From Kineothrix sp. MB12-C1 (GTDB lineage: Bacteria; Bacillota; Clostridia; Lachnospirales; Lachnospiraceae): DNA of 64,000 nt. The notes beneath the pieces were generated by a model. The model did no database searches. It was not told the DNA's origin and saw only the letters and a list, made by a program, of their open reading frames with translations. Of this stretch, positions 17,825 through 26,373 are shown piece after piece. Where the stretch lies: positions 1,674,001 to 1,738,000 of the forward strand of contig NZ_CP132957.1 of assembly GCF_030863805.1 (NCBI RefSeq). The letters run 5' to 3'. Position 1 is the stretch's first letter. Each line of letters starts with the position of its first letter. The translations under genes and the position numbers were made by a program.

Positions 17825-18601
17825 TTAGAAGCAGCTAAATGCTCCATCAATTACAAAATCCGATCCTGTAGTGAAATCACTCGTGTCGCCTGCAAGATAA
17901 ACGGCGATTGCCTGTAATTCATCCGTACGCCCCATTCTTCCCATAGGTGCCATGGCGTTCCACTGCTCTATTAAGGCTTTTAGATGGGGTGCATTCAGTA
18001 CAAGTTCGGTGCCCATATATCCCGGACTGATGCTGTTAACCCTTACGCCGCGCTTAGCGAATTCAACAGCCATAGACTTCGTCAATTGGATGACGCCTGC
18101 CTTGGAAGCATTATAAGAACACTGGGGTTGAGGTACGTTAACAATATGTCCTGACATAGAAGCCGTATTAATAATCGAGCCCTTACCCTGCTTTAACATA
18201 ACCTTAGCTGCTGCCTGCGATGTTAGGAATACGCCGGTCAAGTTAATATCGATTACCTTTCTGAATTGATCCAAAGTCATCTCTTCTGCCGGTATATTCA
18301 TACAGATTCCGGCATTGCAAAATGCAACATCCACTTTACCGAATTCCTTTAGAATCGTATCGATCATTTGATCCACATCTGTCTGATCGGTAACGTCTGT
18401 TTTAATTGCAATTGTCTTAACTCCTGTGGACTCCGCGATTTCTTTCGCTGTTTTTTCCGATTCTTCTATATCCAAATCAACAATTGCCACATCGCTTCCT
18501 GCCTCGGCAAGCGCGAAAGCTATCGCCTTACCAATACCTCTTGCTCCCCCCGTAACAAAGGAAGCTTTCCCATCCAGTCTCATTCTTTCCATAATACCCA
18601 T
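17825..18601 (-). CDS. Short-chain dehydrogenase/reductase, polyol type
   Basis: NAD(P)-dependent classical SDR, 258 residues. Cofactor site GGARGIGKA, with VDLD after the second strand (an aspartate favouring NAD), structural NAG in CNAGI, catalytic serine in ASMSG and the Tyr-Lys pair in YNASK; the C-terminus DFTTGSDFVIDGAF is typical. Similar enzymes oxidise arabinitol, xylitol or mannitol to ketoses. Located between the ABC permease and araB, it is inferred to feed a ketopentose to AraB. The exact substrate is not readable. RBS AGGAG is nine bases before the ATG. Confidence 0.88.
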   Translation of the reverse strand: MGIMERMRLDGKASFVTGGARGIGKAIAFALAEAGSDVAIVDLDIEESEKTAKEIAESTGVKTIAIKTDVTDQTDVDQMIDTILKEFGKVDVAFCNAGICMNIPAEEMTLDQFRKVIDINLTGVFLTSQAAAKVMLKQGKGSIINTASMSGHIVNVPQPQCSYNASKAGVIQLTKSMAVEFAKRGVRVNSISPGYMGTELVLNAPHLKALIEQWNAMAPMGRMGRTDELQAIAVYLAGDTSDFTTGSDFVIDGAFSCF

Positions 18602-18673
18602 ATGAATTTTCTCCTTTATCTTATATTTAATTTGAATTGTTTCCTACCTTGCCACTTTTAACTCTCATAAGCC

Positions 18674-19621
18674 TTAAGTGAGTGCTCTTTTTTTCTGTAA
18701 ACTGTCAAAACCTACTGCCAATACGAGCACAATACCTTTTACGACCATCTGCATATAAGTGCTTACGTTCATAAGAACCATACCGTTAGTAAGAATTCCT
18801 ATGATCAATACACCGGCCACTACGTTCGACATCTTACCATAGCCTCCGGTAATGGATACTCCACCGAGTACCACACAGGTAATTACATCGAATTCATATC
18901 CGAGACCTGCCGTAGGTTGTGCCGAATTCGTACGGGATAACATAACAATGCCGGCAAGACCGGCAAATAAACCGGATAATGCATATACCAGATACTTCGT
19001 AACTCCTACTCTAATACCGGAAAGCTTAGATGCCTCTTCATTACCGCCGACTGCATAGAAGTAACGGCCAAAGTAGCTCTTATTCAAAATAAAGGAACCG
19101 ATCGCGAAGCAGACAATCATAATGATTACCGGGACGGGAACCGGTCCTAAATATCCCTGTCCTATTACTTTAAATCTTTCATCAAATCCATAAATAGGTG
19201 TACCTCCGCTAATCAGATAGGAAGCACCTTCGAAGACAATCTGTGTCGCAAAAGTAGCGATAATCGCAGGAATCCCGATTGTGGATATTAAGCATCCGTT
19301 TAAAACACCGACGAGCATCGACAGTATTAAGGATACAATCACCGCCGCCACCATACCAAAGCCCATATGTACCATCAAATATGCCGCAACGATATTAACG
19401 AAAGTAATGATGGAACCGGTCGAAAGATCAATACCTGAAATTAAGATAACAAATGTCATACCTATGGATGCAATACCTAACATAGATACTTGACGCGCTA
19501 TGGTAAACAAATTGCTTGAAGATAAAAACCTTGGGTTTGCCAGTGAGAATGCTATAAACAGAATGATAAATACCATCCAGATAGCTTTTTCCTTTAATAT
19601 TCTTATGATTGTGCTTTTCAT
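18674..19621 (-). CDS. Sugar ABC transporter permease, CUT2 (RbsC/AraH-like)
   Basis: Membrane permease of a monosaccharide ABC importer, 315 residues, hydrophobic throughout with about eight to ten helices. Family features: GIDLSTGSIITFVNI in the first third, YAVGGNEEASKLSGI loop (ATPase contact), and LGGVSITGGYG. A single permease gene forms a homodimer in this class. RBS AGGAGGTAAGG immediately precedes the ATG, ten bases after the ATPase gene, so the two are coupled. Confidence 0.94.
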   Translation of the reverse strand: MKSTIIRILKEKAIWMVFIILFIAFSLANPRFLSSSNLFTIARQVSMLGIASIGMTFVILISGIDLSTGSIITFVNIVAAYLMVHMGFGMVAAVIVSLILSMLVGVLNGCLISTIGIPAIIATFATQIVFEGASYLISGGTPIYGFDERFKVIGQGYLGPVPVPVIIMIVCFAIGSFILNKSYFGRYFYAVGGNEEASKLSGIRVGVTKYLVYALSGLFAGLAGIVMLSRTNSAQPTAGLGYEFDVITCVVLGGVSITGGYGKMSNVVAGVLIIGILTNGMVLMNVSTYMQMVVKGIVLVLAVGFDSLQKKRALT

Positions 19622-19630
19622 CCTTACCTC

Positions 19631-21121
19631 CTAAACGGCAGATGCCATTTTCATTATAGTTTCTTGATTAAATTCTTCTTTTTCCAGTTCACCGGTAATC
19701 CGGCCTTCTGCCAAAACTATAATTCTATCTGACATTCCCATTAATTCTTCCATTTCTGATGATATTAATAAAATTGTTTTACCACTTGCAATTACTTCGT
19801 TCATCAGCTTATAAATCTCAGCTTTGGCACCCACATCGATTCCACGGGTGGGCTCATCAAAGATAAGCAATTCTGAGTTCGCAGCAAGCCATTTTCCGAT
19901 AATGACCTTTTGCTGATTGCCGCCGCTTAGGTTCTTTACCAATTGATGCAGTGTGGGAGTTTTAATCAACAATTCCTCCTCACATTTCTTGGCTATTTCT
20001 AATTCCTTTTTATTGTTAATTACTGACGCTTTGGATATTTTCTTGTAGATTGGCATGTTGATATTATTTTTTATAGATATACCGAGCAACGCACCATGGC
20101 GTTTGCGATCTTCAGGTACGAGCGCAATTCCAAGGTTAATCGCTTCCCTCGGAGATTTCGGATTGATTTCTTCTCCTTTAAATATCATCTTTCCGTCTGT
20201 CTTCTTCGCCGCACCGAAAATCATCTGTACAAGTTCTGTACGGCCGGCACCTACCAGACCGCCCAATCCAAGAATTTCACCTTTACGAACCCGTAAATTA
20301 ATGTCCTTATCTCCATTGCCGCTTACATTTTGTAACTCCAGAATAATTTCATCTTTCTTATAACCTGTCTCACGCGGAGGAAAGGTTTCGCTCAAGGAAC
20401 GCCCCACCATTAACTGAATCAGTTCATCTACATGGGAATCCTTGGTAATCAATGTCTTGATATATTCCCCATCACGCAATACAACAATGCGGTCCGATAA
20501 CCTATATATCTCTTCAAGCCTATGAGATATGTATATAATAGATACTCCCTTTTCTTTTAGTAATTCACATACTTTGAACATGCTTTCAACTTCAGCGGTC
20601 GTAAGAGGAGCGGAGGGTTCATCCATAATAAGAACTTTCGCATCCTGCAGAATTGCCTTGGCGATCTCAATCATCTGCTGATAACCAACGGTAAGATCCC
20701 CGACAAGAGCCTTGGGATCTATTTTAATATTTAACTGTGCAAAAGCCTTTTGCGCTTCCTTCTCCATCGCCTTTTTATCTACGACGATCCCTTTTCTGAT
20801 CGGATTCCCCAGAAAAAGGTTCTCGGCAGCCGAAAGCCCTTTTACATTATTGAATTCCTGATAGATAATTGCTATCCCATTCTCAGCAGCGAGCTGAGGG
20901 GACATGTGGGTGAATTCCTTCCCATTAATCACTATTTTACCCGAGGTAGGAATAACCGCACCGGAACAGGTCTTAATCAACGTGGATTTTCCGGCGCCGT
21001 TTTCTCCAATCAGTGCGAGAATCTCACCTTTTTTTACCTCCAGAGAAACGTCCTTTAATGCAACTACACCGGGATATTCTTTTCTGATATGTTGTAGTTC
21101 CAAAATATATTCATCTTTCAT
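19631..21121 (-). CDS. Sugar ABC transporter ATP-binding protein, CUT2 (RbsA/AraG-like, double NBD)
   Basis: A 496-residue protein with two fused nucleotide-binding domains, as in RbsA, AraG and MglA. First domain: Walker A GENGAGKST, Walker B LIMDEPSAPL. The second lacks a classical Walker A (GLGGLVGAGRTELV), has the signature LSGGNQQKV and Walker B LLIFDEPTRGID. This asymmetry is normal in the family. It energises uptake through the downstream permease with the binding protein encoded upstream. Start at 21121 (MKDEY); the ribosome site is weak (GTGGTG). Confidence 0.95.
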   Translation of the reverse strand: MKDEYILELQHIRKEYPGVVALKDVSLEVKKGEILALIGENGAGKSTLIKTCSGAVIPTSGKIVINGKEFTHMSPQLAAENGIAIIYQEFNNVKGLSAAENLFLGNPIRKGIVVDKKAMEKEAQKAFAQLNIKIDPKALVGDLTVGYQQMIEIAKAILQDAKVLIMDEPSAPLTTAEVESMFKVCELLKEKGVSIIYISHRLEEIYRLSDRIVVLRDGEYIKTLITKDSHVDELIQLMVGRSLSETFPPRETGYKKDEIILELQNVSGNGDKDINLRVRKGEILGLGGLVGAGRTELVQMIFGAAKKTDGKMIFKGEEINPKSPREAINLGIALVPEDRKRHGALLGISIKNNINMPIYKKISKASVINNKKELEIAKKCEEELLIKTPTLHQLVKNLSGGNQQKVIIGKWLAANSELLIFDEPTRGIDVGAKAEIYKLMNEVIASGKTILLISSEMEELMGMSDRIIVLAEGRITGELEKEEFNQETIMKMASAV

Positions 21122-21149
21122 TATTTACACCACGCATTCTTGTTTTTGA

Positions 21150-21182
21150 ATGTGGGGTTATCCTTCTCAAATAACCCCACAT
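21150..21182 (-). other. Intercistronic stem-loop after the binding-protein gene
   Basis: Perfect 12-bp inverted repeat (arm ATGTGGGGTTAT) with a 9-base loop, and no T-tract on the minus strand. It lies between the solute-binding-protein gene and the ATPase gene. Such hairpins commonly protect the upstream message and let the binding protein be made in excess. Confidence 0.75.
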
Positions 21183-21208
21183 CCATAATTTGTGCCACTA
21201 TCTTCTAT

Positions 21209-22273
21209 TTATTTATAATCTGCTAAGTATTCCGCTGCATTTGAGCTATCAATAACAAGAAGAGGTCTTACTAAATTCTGCTCTGCAAAGGTTTCTCCAT
21301 TGAGGAGTCTTTCATAAAGATCAACAACTGCTTCTGCTGTTTTCTTATTGGATCCTTCAAAGCCTACGGATGCTCTTGTCGCTTCGCCATTCACAATTGC
21401 TTCTAACTGCTGCTGTGTAGCATCTGCCGAGAAGATACCCATATCGTCAGGAATATTACCTTCCATCTTAGTCATAAATGCCTGGTTAGCACCGATGTCA
21501 CCGCCTGCACCGATGGAGCAAACAATCTTAGTATCAGGGTTAGCCTGAAGAATTGTTTCCATATTGGTGATTGCTGCCTGAGCATCCAGTGCCGGCTGCT
21601 GTGCTACAACCTTATACTTGCCGCCAGCGATTTCTTCGAGAGCATTCAGGATACCTGTTTCTCTTTCAAGAAGGATAGGAGTCTGAGGATAATTCATAAT
21701 TGCCACTTCTGCTACACTTCCATCCGGATAGTTCTCATTAATGAAGTTAGCTGCTTCCTGTCCGATTACATATCCTAACTTGGTATTATCGAGAATCCAG
21801 TTAAGATCTGTGTTCGTCATCGCATCATCCCAGCACATTACCTTAATGCCTGCATCCCTTGCTTGCTTCAAATAGTCTTCGATCGCATTAGGATCGGACG
21901 GATGAACCATAATGAGGTTAACCTGATTGGTTATAAAGTTCTCAATCTGCTGAATCTGTGTTGCTGAGTTATCGTTACAAGCGAGAATGGTATATTCCCA
22001 TCCCTTTTCCTTCAACAGCTTCTCTACTTCGCCGAATACTCCTGCCCAATAGCTGTTCTCAAGTGATTGTAGTGTAATACCAACTTTGAAGTTATCAGCC
22101 GCTGCTGTATCTGCAACCTCTTCTTTTGCGGGTTCCGCCACAGCTTCCGCTTCCTTGGCTGTTTCCGTCTTCGCGCCTGCAGCTTCCTGTGCGGGTGCCT
22201 TTGCACCGCATCCTACTAATCCGGAAAATGCCATAACCCCAACTAGTGCCAAGCTAATGATTCTCTTTTTCAT
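21209..22273 (-). CDS. Sugar ABC transporter substrate-binding lipoprotein (RbsB fold)
   Basis: Extracellular lipoprotein that delivers a monosaccharide or polyol to the CUT2 permease. Signal peptide MKKRIISLALVGVMAFSGL with lipobox VGCG, then an Ala/Glu/Lys-rich linker, then a Peripla_BP_4 body beginning FKVGITLQSLENSYWAGVF, with QIEQIENFITNQVNLIMVHPSD in the hinge region. Length 354. Strong RBS (AGGAGGAAAG). Located between the zinc dehydrogenase and the ATPase. Ligand is inferred to be a pentose or pentitol from the araB operon. Confidence 0.94.
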   Translation of the reverse strand: MKKRIISLALVGVMAFSGLVGCGAKAPAQEAAGAKTETAKEAEAVAEPAKEEVADTAAADNFKVGITLQSLENSYWAGVFGEVEKLLKEKGWEYTILACNDNSATQIQQIENFITNQVNLIMVHPSDPNAIEDYLKQARDAGIKVMCWDDAMTNTDLNWILDNTKLGYVIGQEAANFINENYPDGSVAEVAIMNYPQTPILLERETGILNALEEIAGGKYKVVAQQPALDAQAAITNMETILQANPDTKIVCSIGAGGDIGANQAFMTKMEGNIPDDMGIFSADATQQQLEAIVNGEATRASVGFEGSNKKTAEAVVDLYERLLNGETFAEQNLVRPLLVIDSSNAAEYLADYK

Positions 22274-22364
22274 TTACTTTCCTCCTAATAAATTTTATAG
22301 TTTCTATATCATAAACAGCCTTGGCCTTAAGCTGCTTATTTCACAATAGTTACCTAGTCTCCGA

Positions 22365-23393
22365 CTAGTCGTTCAATTGAAGAACAACCTTCCCTTTTCT
22401 TCGATAATTCTCATCCTCGAAAGCTTTCACACAATCTTCGAGGGGAATGATATCACTGATCATATCTGTCACATTCAATTTCCCGGATTCCAGGATCGCA
22501 ATAGACCTTTCAAAGGTATAAGGGTTGATAAAAGATGAGGTAAGCTTTAATTCTTTCTTAAATACTATTTCAGGATCAACGGATAAGCTTGTATTCGGTC
22601 CGGTCAAACCGAACATCATGACCGTCGCCCCTTTTCCTGCACATTTTATCGCTGTATCGATCGTTCTGACATTCCCCACACATTCGATTACCACATTGAC
22701 ATTCTTGCAACTTGCCTGTAGTACAGCTTCTATATCTTCCTCCAGGGGATTGATTACGACATCTGCTCCCAGCTTCCTGCCCATCTCTCTTTTCTCTTCC
22801 ACCGGTTCTGAAAGGATAATCTTGCCCGCTCCGGCCATACTTGCCAACTGTAACATAATAAGACCTATGGGACCTCCGCCGATTACCAACACCTCATCGC
22901 CAAGCTTGATATTACATAAGTCAATACCATGAAGACAACAGGATACCGGTTCCGTCATAGCAGCCGTTAATGCGTCCATTCCTTTTTTGAACTTGAAAAC
23001 CTGTTTTTCACAGACAACACAGTATTGTGCAAAGCCGCCATCGCAGGTCGTTCCGATTCCAATTACGTTTTCACAAAATTGCTCCATCGCATTCTTGCAA
23101 TAGTAACATTCACCGCACATGTTATTGGGATCCACAGTAACTAAATCTCCAACCTTGATTTTACTTACCTTCTCTCCGACTCTTTCTACGATTCCGGAAA
23201 ATTCATGTCCCATAATTAAGGGTGGGGTTGCCTCAAAAGCTCCGCCGTCTCCGCTGTATATATGGATATCCGTACCGCATACCCCGCAATACTGCACTTT
23301 AATTAAGACATCTGTATCACCGACTTCAGAAACCTTCACATCCTCTACTCGAATATCCTTCGGTCCGTTATAGATTAGCGCCCGCATGTTCAT
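22365..23393 (-). CDS. Zinc-dependent medium-chain dehydrogenase, polyol/sorbitol type
   Basis: MDR-superfamily NAD(P)-dependent dehydrogenase, 342 residues. Catalytic zinc ligands sit in CGVCGTDIH and GHEFSG; the structural zinc loop has four cysteines (CGECYYCKNAMEQFC); the nucleotide fold reads VIGGGPIGLIMLQLA, followed by LSEPVEEKR. Relatives oxidise sorbitol, xylitol, arabinitol or threonine. As the first gene of the transport operon it is inferred to act on the imported polyol or a derived sugar, alongside the SDR. RBS GGGGGT is six bases from the ATG (an alternative ATG is two codons in). Confidence 0.9.
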   Translation of the reverse strand: MNMRALIYNGPKDIRVEDVKVSEVGDTDVLIKVQYCGVCGTDIHIYSGDGGAFEATPPLIMGHEFSGIVERVGEKVSKIKVGDLVTVDPNNMCGECYYCKNAMEQFCENVIGIGTTCDGGFAQYCVVCEKQVFKFKKGMDALTAAMTEPVSCCLHGIDLCNIKLGDEVLVIGGGPIGLIMLQLASMAGAGKIILSEPVEEKREMGRKLGADVVINPLEEDIEAVLQASCKNVNVVIECVGNVRTIDTAIKCAGKGATVMMFGLTGPNTSLSVDPEIVFKKELKLTSSFINPYTFERSIAILESGKLNVTDMISDIIPLEDCVKAFEDENYRRKGKVVLQLND

Positions 23394-23612
23394 GGCAATA
23401 CCCCCTTCAGTTAAGATGTTATTAGCTTACCTAACTTTCGAATCGATTAATATCCCATTAGATTTCTAATTATCCGAGTATCTTATGAAGTTGTTTTAAA
23501 AAGTATTTGATTTTGGCTATCATGTGAATTATCATATGATTACTAAATATTCAGAAGTTTAATAATGAGGTATTGAGAATAGAAAATCTTACCATTTAGG
23601 AGGAAATTCATT
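23394..23612. other. Divergent intergenic region of the pentitol operon and a small-protein gene
   Basis: AT-rich region of 219 bases. On the plus strand a weak promoter, TTGATT (23507-23512), 17 bases, TATCAT (23530-23535), could drive the small gene at 23613. A short palindrome ATCATATGAT overlaps it. No convincing -35/-10 pair is seen for the minus-strand dehydrogenase operon, which fits an activator-dependent promoter. Confidence 0.35.
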
Positions 23613-23825
23613 ATGAAGAAGGTAAAAGTATGTAAAGAATGTTCTAAATTCAAGAAAAAAGAAATTAAATCATACGCGGAAGAAATCGGCTGCAAGTTGA
23701 AGTTCGAATGCATAGGAAAATGTACTAAGAAACACCCTGAACTGGCTGATAAATATTTTGGAAAAATAGACGGGAAATTTGTTGTATGTTCTTCGAAAAA
23801 AGAATTCTTCGAGCAAATGAAATGA
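23613..23825 (+). CDS. Small cysteine-rich protein, DUF1450/thioredoxin-like ferredoxin-like
   Basis: A 70-residue, lysine-rich protein with six cysteines: VCKEC near the start, one at residue 24 region, a CIGKC motif in the middle, and one in KFVVCSS near the end. The arrangement plus the GKIDGKFVV strand resembles small thioredoxin-like [2Fe-2S] or DUF1450 proteins, but similarity is modest. The ATG follows AGGAGG by nine bases, strong evidence that this frame, not the overlapping minus-strand frame, is coding. It is a single gene with no operon partner. Function unknown; metal or cluster binding is inferred. Confidence 0.7.
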   Translation: MKKVKVCKECSKFKKKEIKSYAEEIGCKLKFECIGKCTKKHPELADKYFGKIDGKFVVCSSKKEFFEQMK

Positions 23826-23914
23826 CGAAATGATGAATGAAAAGATTTGATTCGTTCTATAGGATCAATAATTTTACATACTGCTTCATAAAAAAGCGTA
23901 GGATATGGATCGGC

Positions 23915-23961
23915 AAAAAAACAGAGCGGCGGGATAGATGAAAAACCTATCCGCCGCTCTG
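23915..23961 (-). terminator. Intrinsic terminator of the xre-DUF2975 operon
   Basis: GC-rich stem with arms CAGAGCGGCGG and CCGCCGCTCTG extended by ATAG/CTAT, 9-base loop, and a run of seven T on the minus strand. It lies downstream of both the minus-strand regulator and the plus-strand small gene, so it may serve both. Confidence 0.85.
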
Positions 23962-24009
23962 CTTTCACTATGAGGGTTATTGTTTATAAGATTGAATAGT
24001 ACAGGGTGG

Positions 24010-24228
24010 CTATTCAACATCTTGACTCTTTCTGTATTCCAGAATATCGCCCGGCTGGCAATCCAACGCTATACAAATAGCCTCCAAAGTTGCGAACCGA
24101 ACTCCCTTTACTTTTCCATTTTTTAATAAGGATAAATTAGCCATCGTAATTCCAACTCGTTCTGAAAGTTCCGTGACACTCATTTTCCTTTTTGCAAGCA
24201 TAACATCAATATTCACTATAATAGCCAT
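24010..24228 (-). CDS. Small Cro/C1-type HTH regulator (YozG-like)
   Basis: A 72-residue protein made almost entirely of one helix-turn-helix domain: MSVTELSERVGITMANLSLLKNG, then FATLEAICIALDCQPGDILEY. This is the YozG type that usually pairs with a DUF2975 membrane protein. The start at 24228 has GAGGTG six bases before; that site overlaps the stop codon of the upstream gene, so translation is coupled. Probable autoregulation through the repeats near the operon promoter. Confidence 0.9.
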   Translation of the reverse strand: MAIIVNIDVMLAKRKMSVTELSERVGITMANLSLLKNGKVKGVRFATLEAICIALDCQPGDILEYRKSQDVE

Positions 24229-24238
24229 ATCATTCACC

Positions 24239-24721
24239 TCAAATTATCATGTCGTTATCTGCCTTAATATTAATGGCATCTTGCAAAAGTCGTTTCAGAA
24301 TAGAGGAAAATACAGCGATTATGAATGCGGAACCGGATATAACAAACCCGATCAGCATTAAACCCGGGGCGTCCTCCAATTGAGCTACGCAATAAAAGAA
24401 AGGCAAACCGCCTACAGTGCAAATCACAAAGATTGCGATGGCGCATCGCATAATAATCTGTAACGAATTGACCGCCATTATCGAAAATGCACAGTTGGCA
24501 TCAATATAGCCTAAAAGTTTTAGTGCCTGATATAGCGCGATAAAGAACGGTATGGCGGATGCAAACGTACCGAAAATCAAAATATAGTATAGGGAAGCAT
24601 AAATTGAATTAGGATCCCGGTCTGTAGCCGCCAACCAAATACAAACGACACAAAAAGCAAGCACAATTGCCCCTGCAAATAAAGTTGCTGCTCTTAGGAT
24701 GAGTGTCGAACCAAGTTTCAT
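24239..24721 (-). CDS. DUF2975 family membrane protein
   Basis: A 160-residue protein with four predicted helices (residues about 12-32, 45-65, 85-110, 125-145) and a cytoplasmic KRLLQDAINIKADNDMII tail. The family is almost always encoded next to a YozG-type HTH protein, as here. Function unknown; it may modulate the regulator from the membrane. A GTG at 24730 is an alternative start, but the ATG at 24721 is better placed after AAGGCGG. Confidence 0.88.
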   Translation of the reverse strand: MKLGSTLILRAATLFAGAIVLAFCVVCIWLAATDRDPNSIYASLYYILIFGTFASAIPFFIALYQALKLLGYIDANCAFSIMAVNSLQIIMRCAIAIFVICTVGGLPFFYCVAQLEDAPGLMLIGFVISGSAFIIAVFSSILKRLLQDAINIKADNDMII

Positions 24722-24754
24722 AAAGTCCACCGCCTTCTATTAAATAGTAAACTA

Positions 24755-24805
24755 ATATTATCATTATATTTATCGTATGTCAATAAATAAATATTGTATC
24801 GTATG
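24755..24805 (-). promoter_or_regulatory. xre-DUF2975 promoter with repeated TATCGTATG boxes
   Basis: Minus-strand TTGACA (top 24778-24783), 17-base spacer, TAATAT (24755-24760). The 9-mer TATCGTATG occurs twice on the top strand (24771-24779, touching the -35, and 24797-24805), 26 bp apart: candidate sites for the small HTH regulator. Confidence 0.6.
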
Positions 24806-24933
24806 CTGTATTTATTGTTTTTATTGTTTTTACACAAAAACCAAGAACATTGAAAAAGGCAGTTTTGTGCTATACTATTAAAAAGAATAAAAAGTATAAA
24901 TGGAAGAATCGCTACAGAGGAAGGATAAATTAT

Positions 24934-25215
24934 ATGACAGCAAAGGAAAAAATGTTAAACGGCGAGTATTATATTAGCTGGGATGAAGAGTTAACTAAAG
25001 AGAGAGAAAAAACAAAAGATATGCTGTTTGAATTTAATAATGTGAAACCTTCCCTTACAAATTGCTGCATTTTAGATTGTGCAAAGATTGCAATCGGAGA
25101 CAATGTATGGATATGCGGAGGCGTTACAATTACAGGGGGAGTTAAAATAGGCTCGAATACAGTTATGGTGCCGGAAGCGTTGTAACAAAGGATGATTTGT
25201 TCCTTTTCCTAAGTC
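24934..25215 (+). pseudogene. Sugar O-acetyltransferase (Maa/LacA type) remnant
   Basis: The N-terminus MTAKEKMLNGEYYISWDEELTKE matches maltose/galactoside acetyltransferases, but about 90 central residues are missing: after FEFNNVKPS the reading jumps to CCILDCAKIAIGDNV and then directly to WICGGVTITGGVKIG. The second jump lies where intact homologues have two similar IGDNV/IGNNV turns, so recombination between those repeats is plausible. Near the end a frameshift occurs: the frame shown ends VMVPEAL, whereas the +1 frame gives VMGAGSVVTKDD. The gene also loses its C-terminal coil. Not functional as an acetyltransferase. Confidence 0.85.
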
Positions 25216-25217
25216 CC

Positions 25218-26288
25218 CTAATAGGATATCTCCTCAACAAATTCTGAAAATACCTCTTCGAAATCTCCTTGAAATGCTTCTTCAAAGGTCTGCCTTCCTA
25301 TCATAACCTCTACTACTGTATCGAGCCCATAATTTTCTGCTAAATATTCTGAAAATACATAAGCTTGGGGATAGGTAAGTCTATTTGCCCCTTTTCCGGA
25401 AGGCTTATCCAACCCGCCCATTCTCCGTTGATAAACATCTATAATAGCCATATTCAAAGAAGTAGACAATTCGGGTTCTTTTAATGTGATTTTACCTACT
25501 GTTTCATAAAAAAGTGCAAAATCTAAATCCGCAACTCCCATGGGCATAGGCGCTTTCTCTAAATAATATTCCTTAATATGATTCATAAAAACCTGATCCT
25601 CTTGTGGTATCTCATAGAGAAACGCCTTATCTGTTATACATTCCCAAAAGAGTGCCTTACTCTCCCCCATGTAATCAGACTCTATCTGGATCGTAAGCAA
25701 TGTGGTAACGCCTTCTTCCAGCCAGATTTCTTCATCACGTTCGCCTGGCAATAATATATGAAATACTTCATGATATATATCTGATTTATCGGCGATATAT
25801 ACACCGCCATTCTCCAAGGCATAAGACATCGGTTCATCCGAATTTATAAAATACACATCTACTCGCTGTTCCTTCATCCGTTCCGAAATAATTTCATAGG
25901 TAGCCGGTTCCCTTACTTCCAAATCAGAAAGGATCGCATTACGCCCTTCCACCCAATCTGCAAAAAGAACATAAACATCACCTGCCTCCTTCAGCCAATC
26001 GGTAGGTGCTAAATAAAACATGCAATTCTCATGCTCAATCACCGTAGAATATGATTCTATCTCAAAGGTCTTCATAGTATCACCATTAATTTTAAAAGAA
26101 TCAGGTATCTCCGCTAATCCTATCTCTTTCAACCATTTCTTCCGGTATTCATCCATATTTCCCATGGAAAGATATTCTGAAAGTCCTACCTCCTCCATCA
26201 CATATTCCGTAAAGGATAAGGCTGTACTTTTAGCCATGTTTCTATCACTTTCATCAGAGAAATCCTCTAAGAAATATACAGGCAGCAA
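25218..26288 (-). CDS. Putative zinc metallopeptidase-like protein, possibly 5'-truncated
   Basis: A 356-residue acidic protein. A central HEVFH motif followed 13 residues later by a WLEEGVTTLL segment resembles the HExxH plus W(L)xEG(x)A layout of gluzincin / peptidase-MA proteins, so zinc proteolysis is possible. No other domain is recognised. The frame has no ATG near its beginning: the first candidate is TTG at 26288 without a clear ribosome site, and the open frame continues upstream to a stop at about 26340 reading EEENIPILSLLPVYF. An out-of-frame ATG-AGG-AAG-AAG starts just above. An N-terminal signal sequence may have been lost by frameshift or deletion. Confidence 0.6.
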   Translation of the reverse strand: MLPVYFLEDFSDESDRNMAKSTALSFTEYVMEEVGLSEYLSMGNMDEYRKKWLKEIGLAEIPDSFKINGDTMKTFEIESYSTVIEHENCMFYLAPTDWLKEAGDVYVLFADWVEGRNAILSDLEVREPATYEIISERMKEQRVDVYFINSDEPMSYALENGGVYIADKSDIYHEVFHILLPGERDEEIWLEEGVTTLLTIQIESDYMGESKALFWECITDKAFLYEIPQEDQVFMNHIKEYYLEKAPMPMGVADLDFALFYETVGKITLKEPELSTSLNMAIIDVYQRRMGGLDKPSGKGANRLTYPQAYVFSEYLAENYGLDTVVEVMIGRQTFEEAFQGDFEEVFSEFVEEISY

Positions 26289-26373
26289 GGAGAGTATGGG
26301 TATGTTTTCTTCTTCCTCATAATAGGACTTCAGATCCTATCTTCTTACTTTATGGATTGGGGGTACTATAACT

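Noticed and set aside
23543-23968. Minus-strand ORF of 141 residues over the small cysteine-rich gene
   Set aside because: No ribosome site, no recognisable family, and it is antisense to a plus-strand gene that has a perfect AGGAGG.
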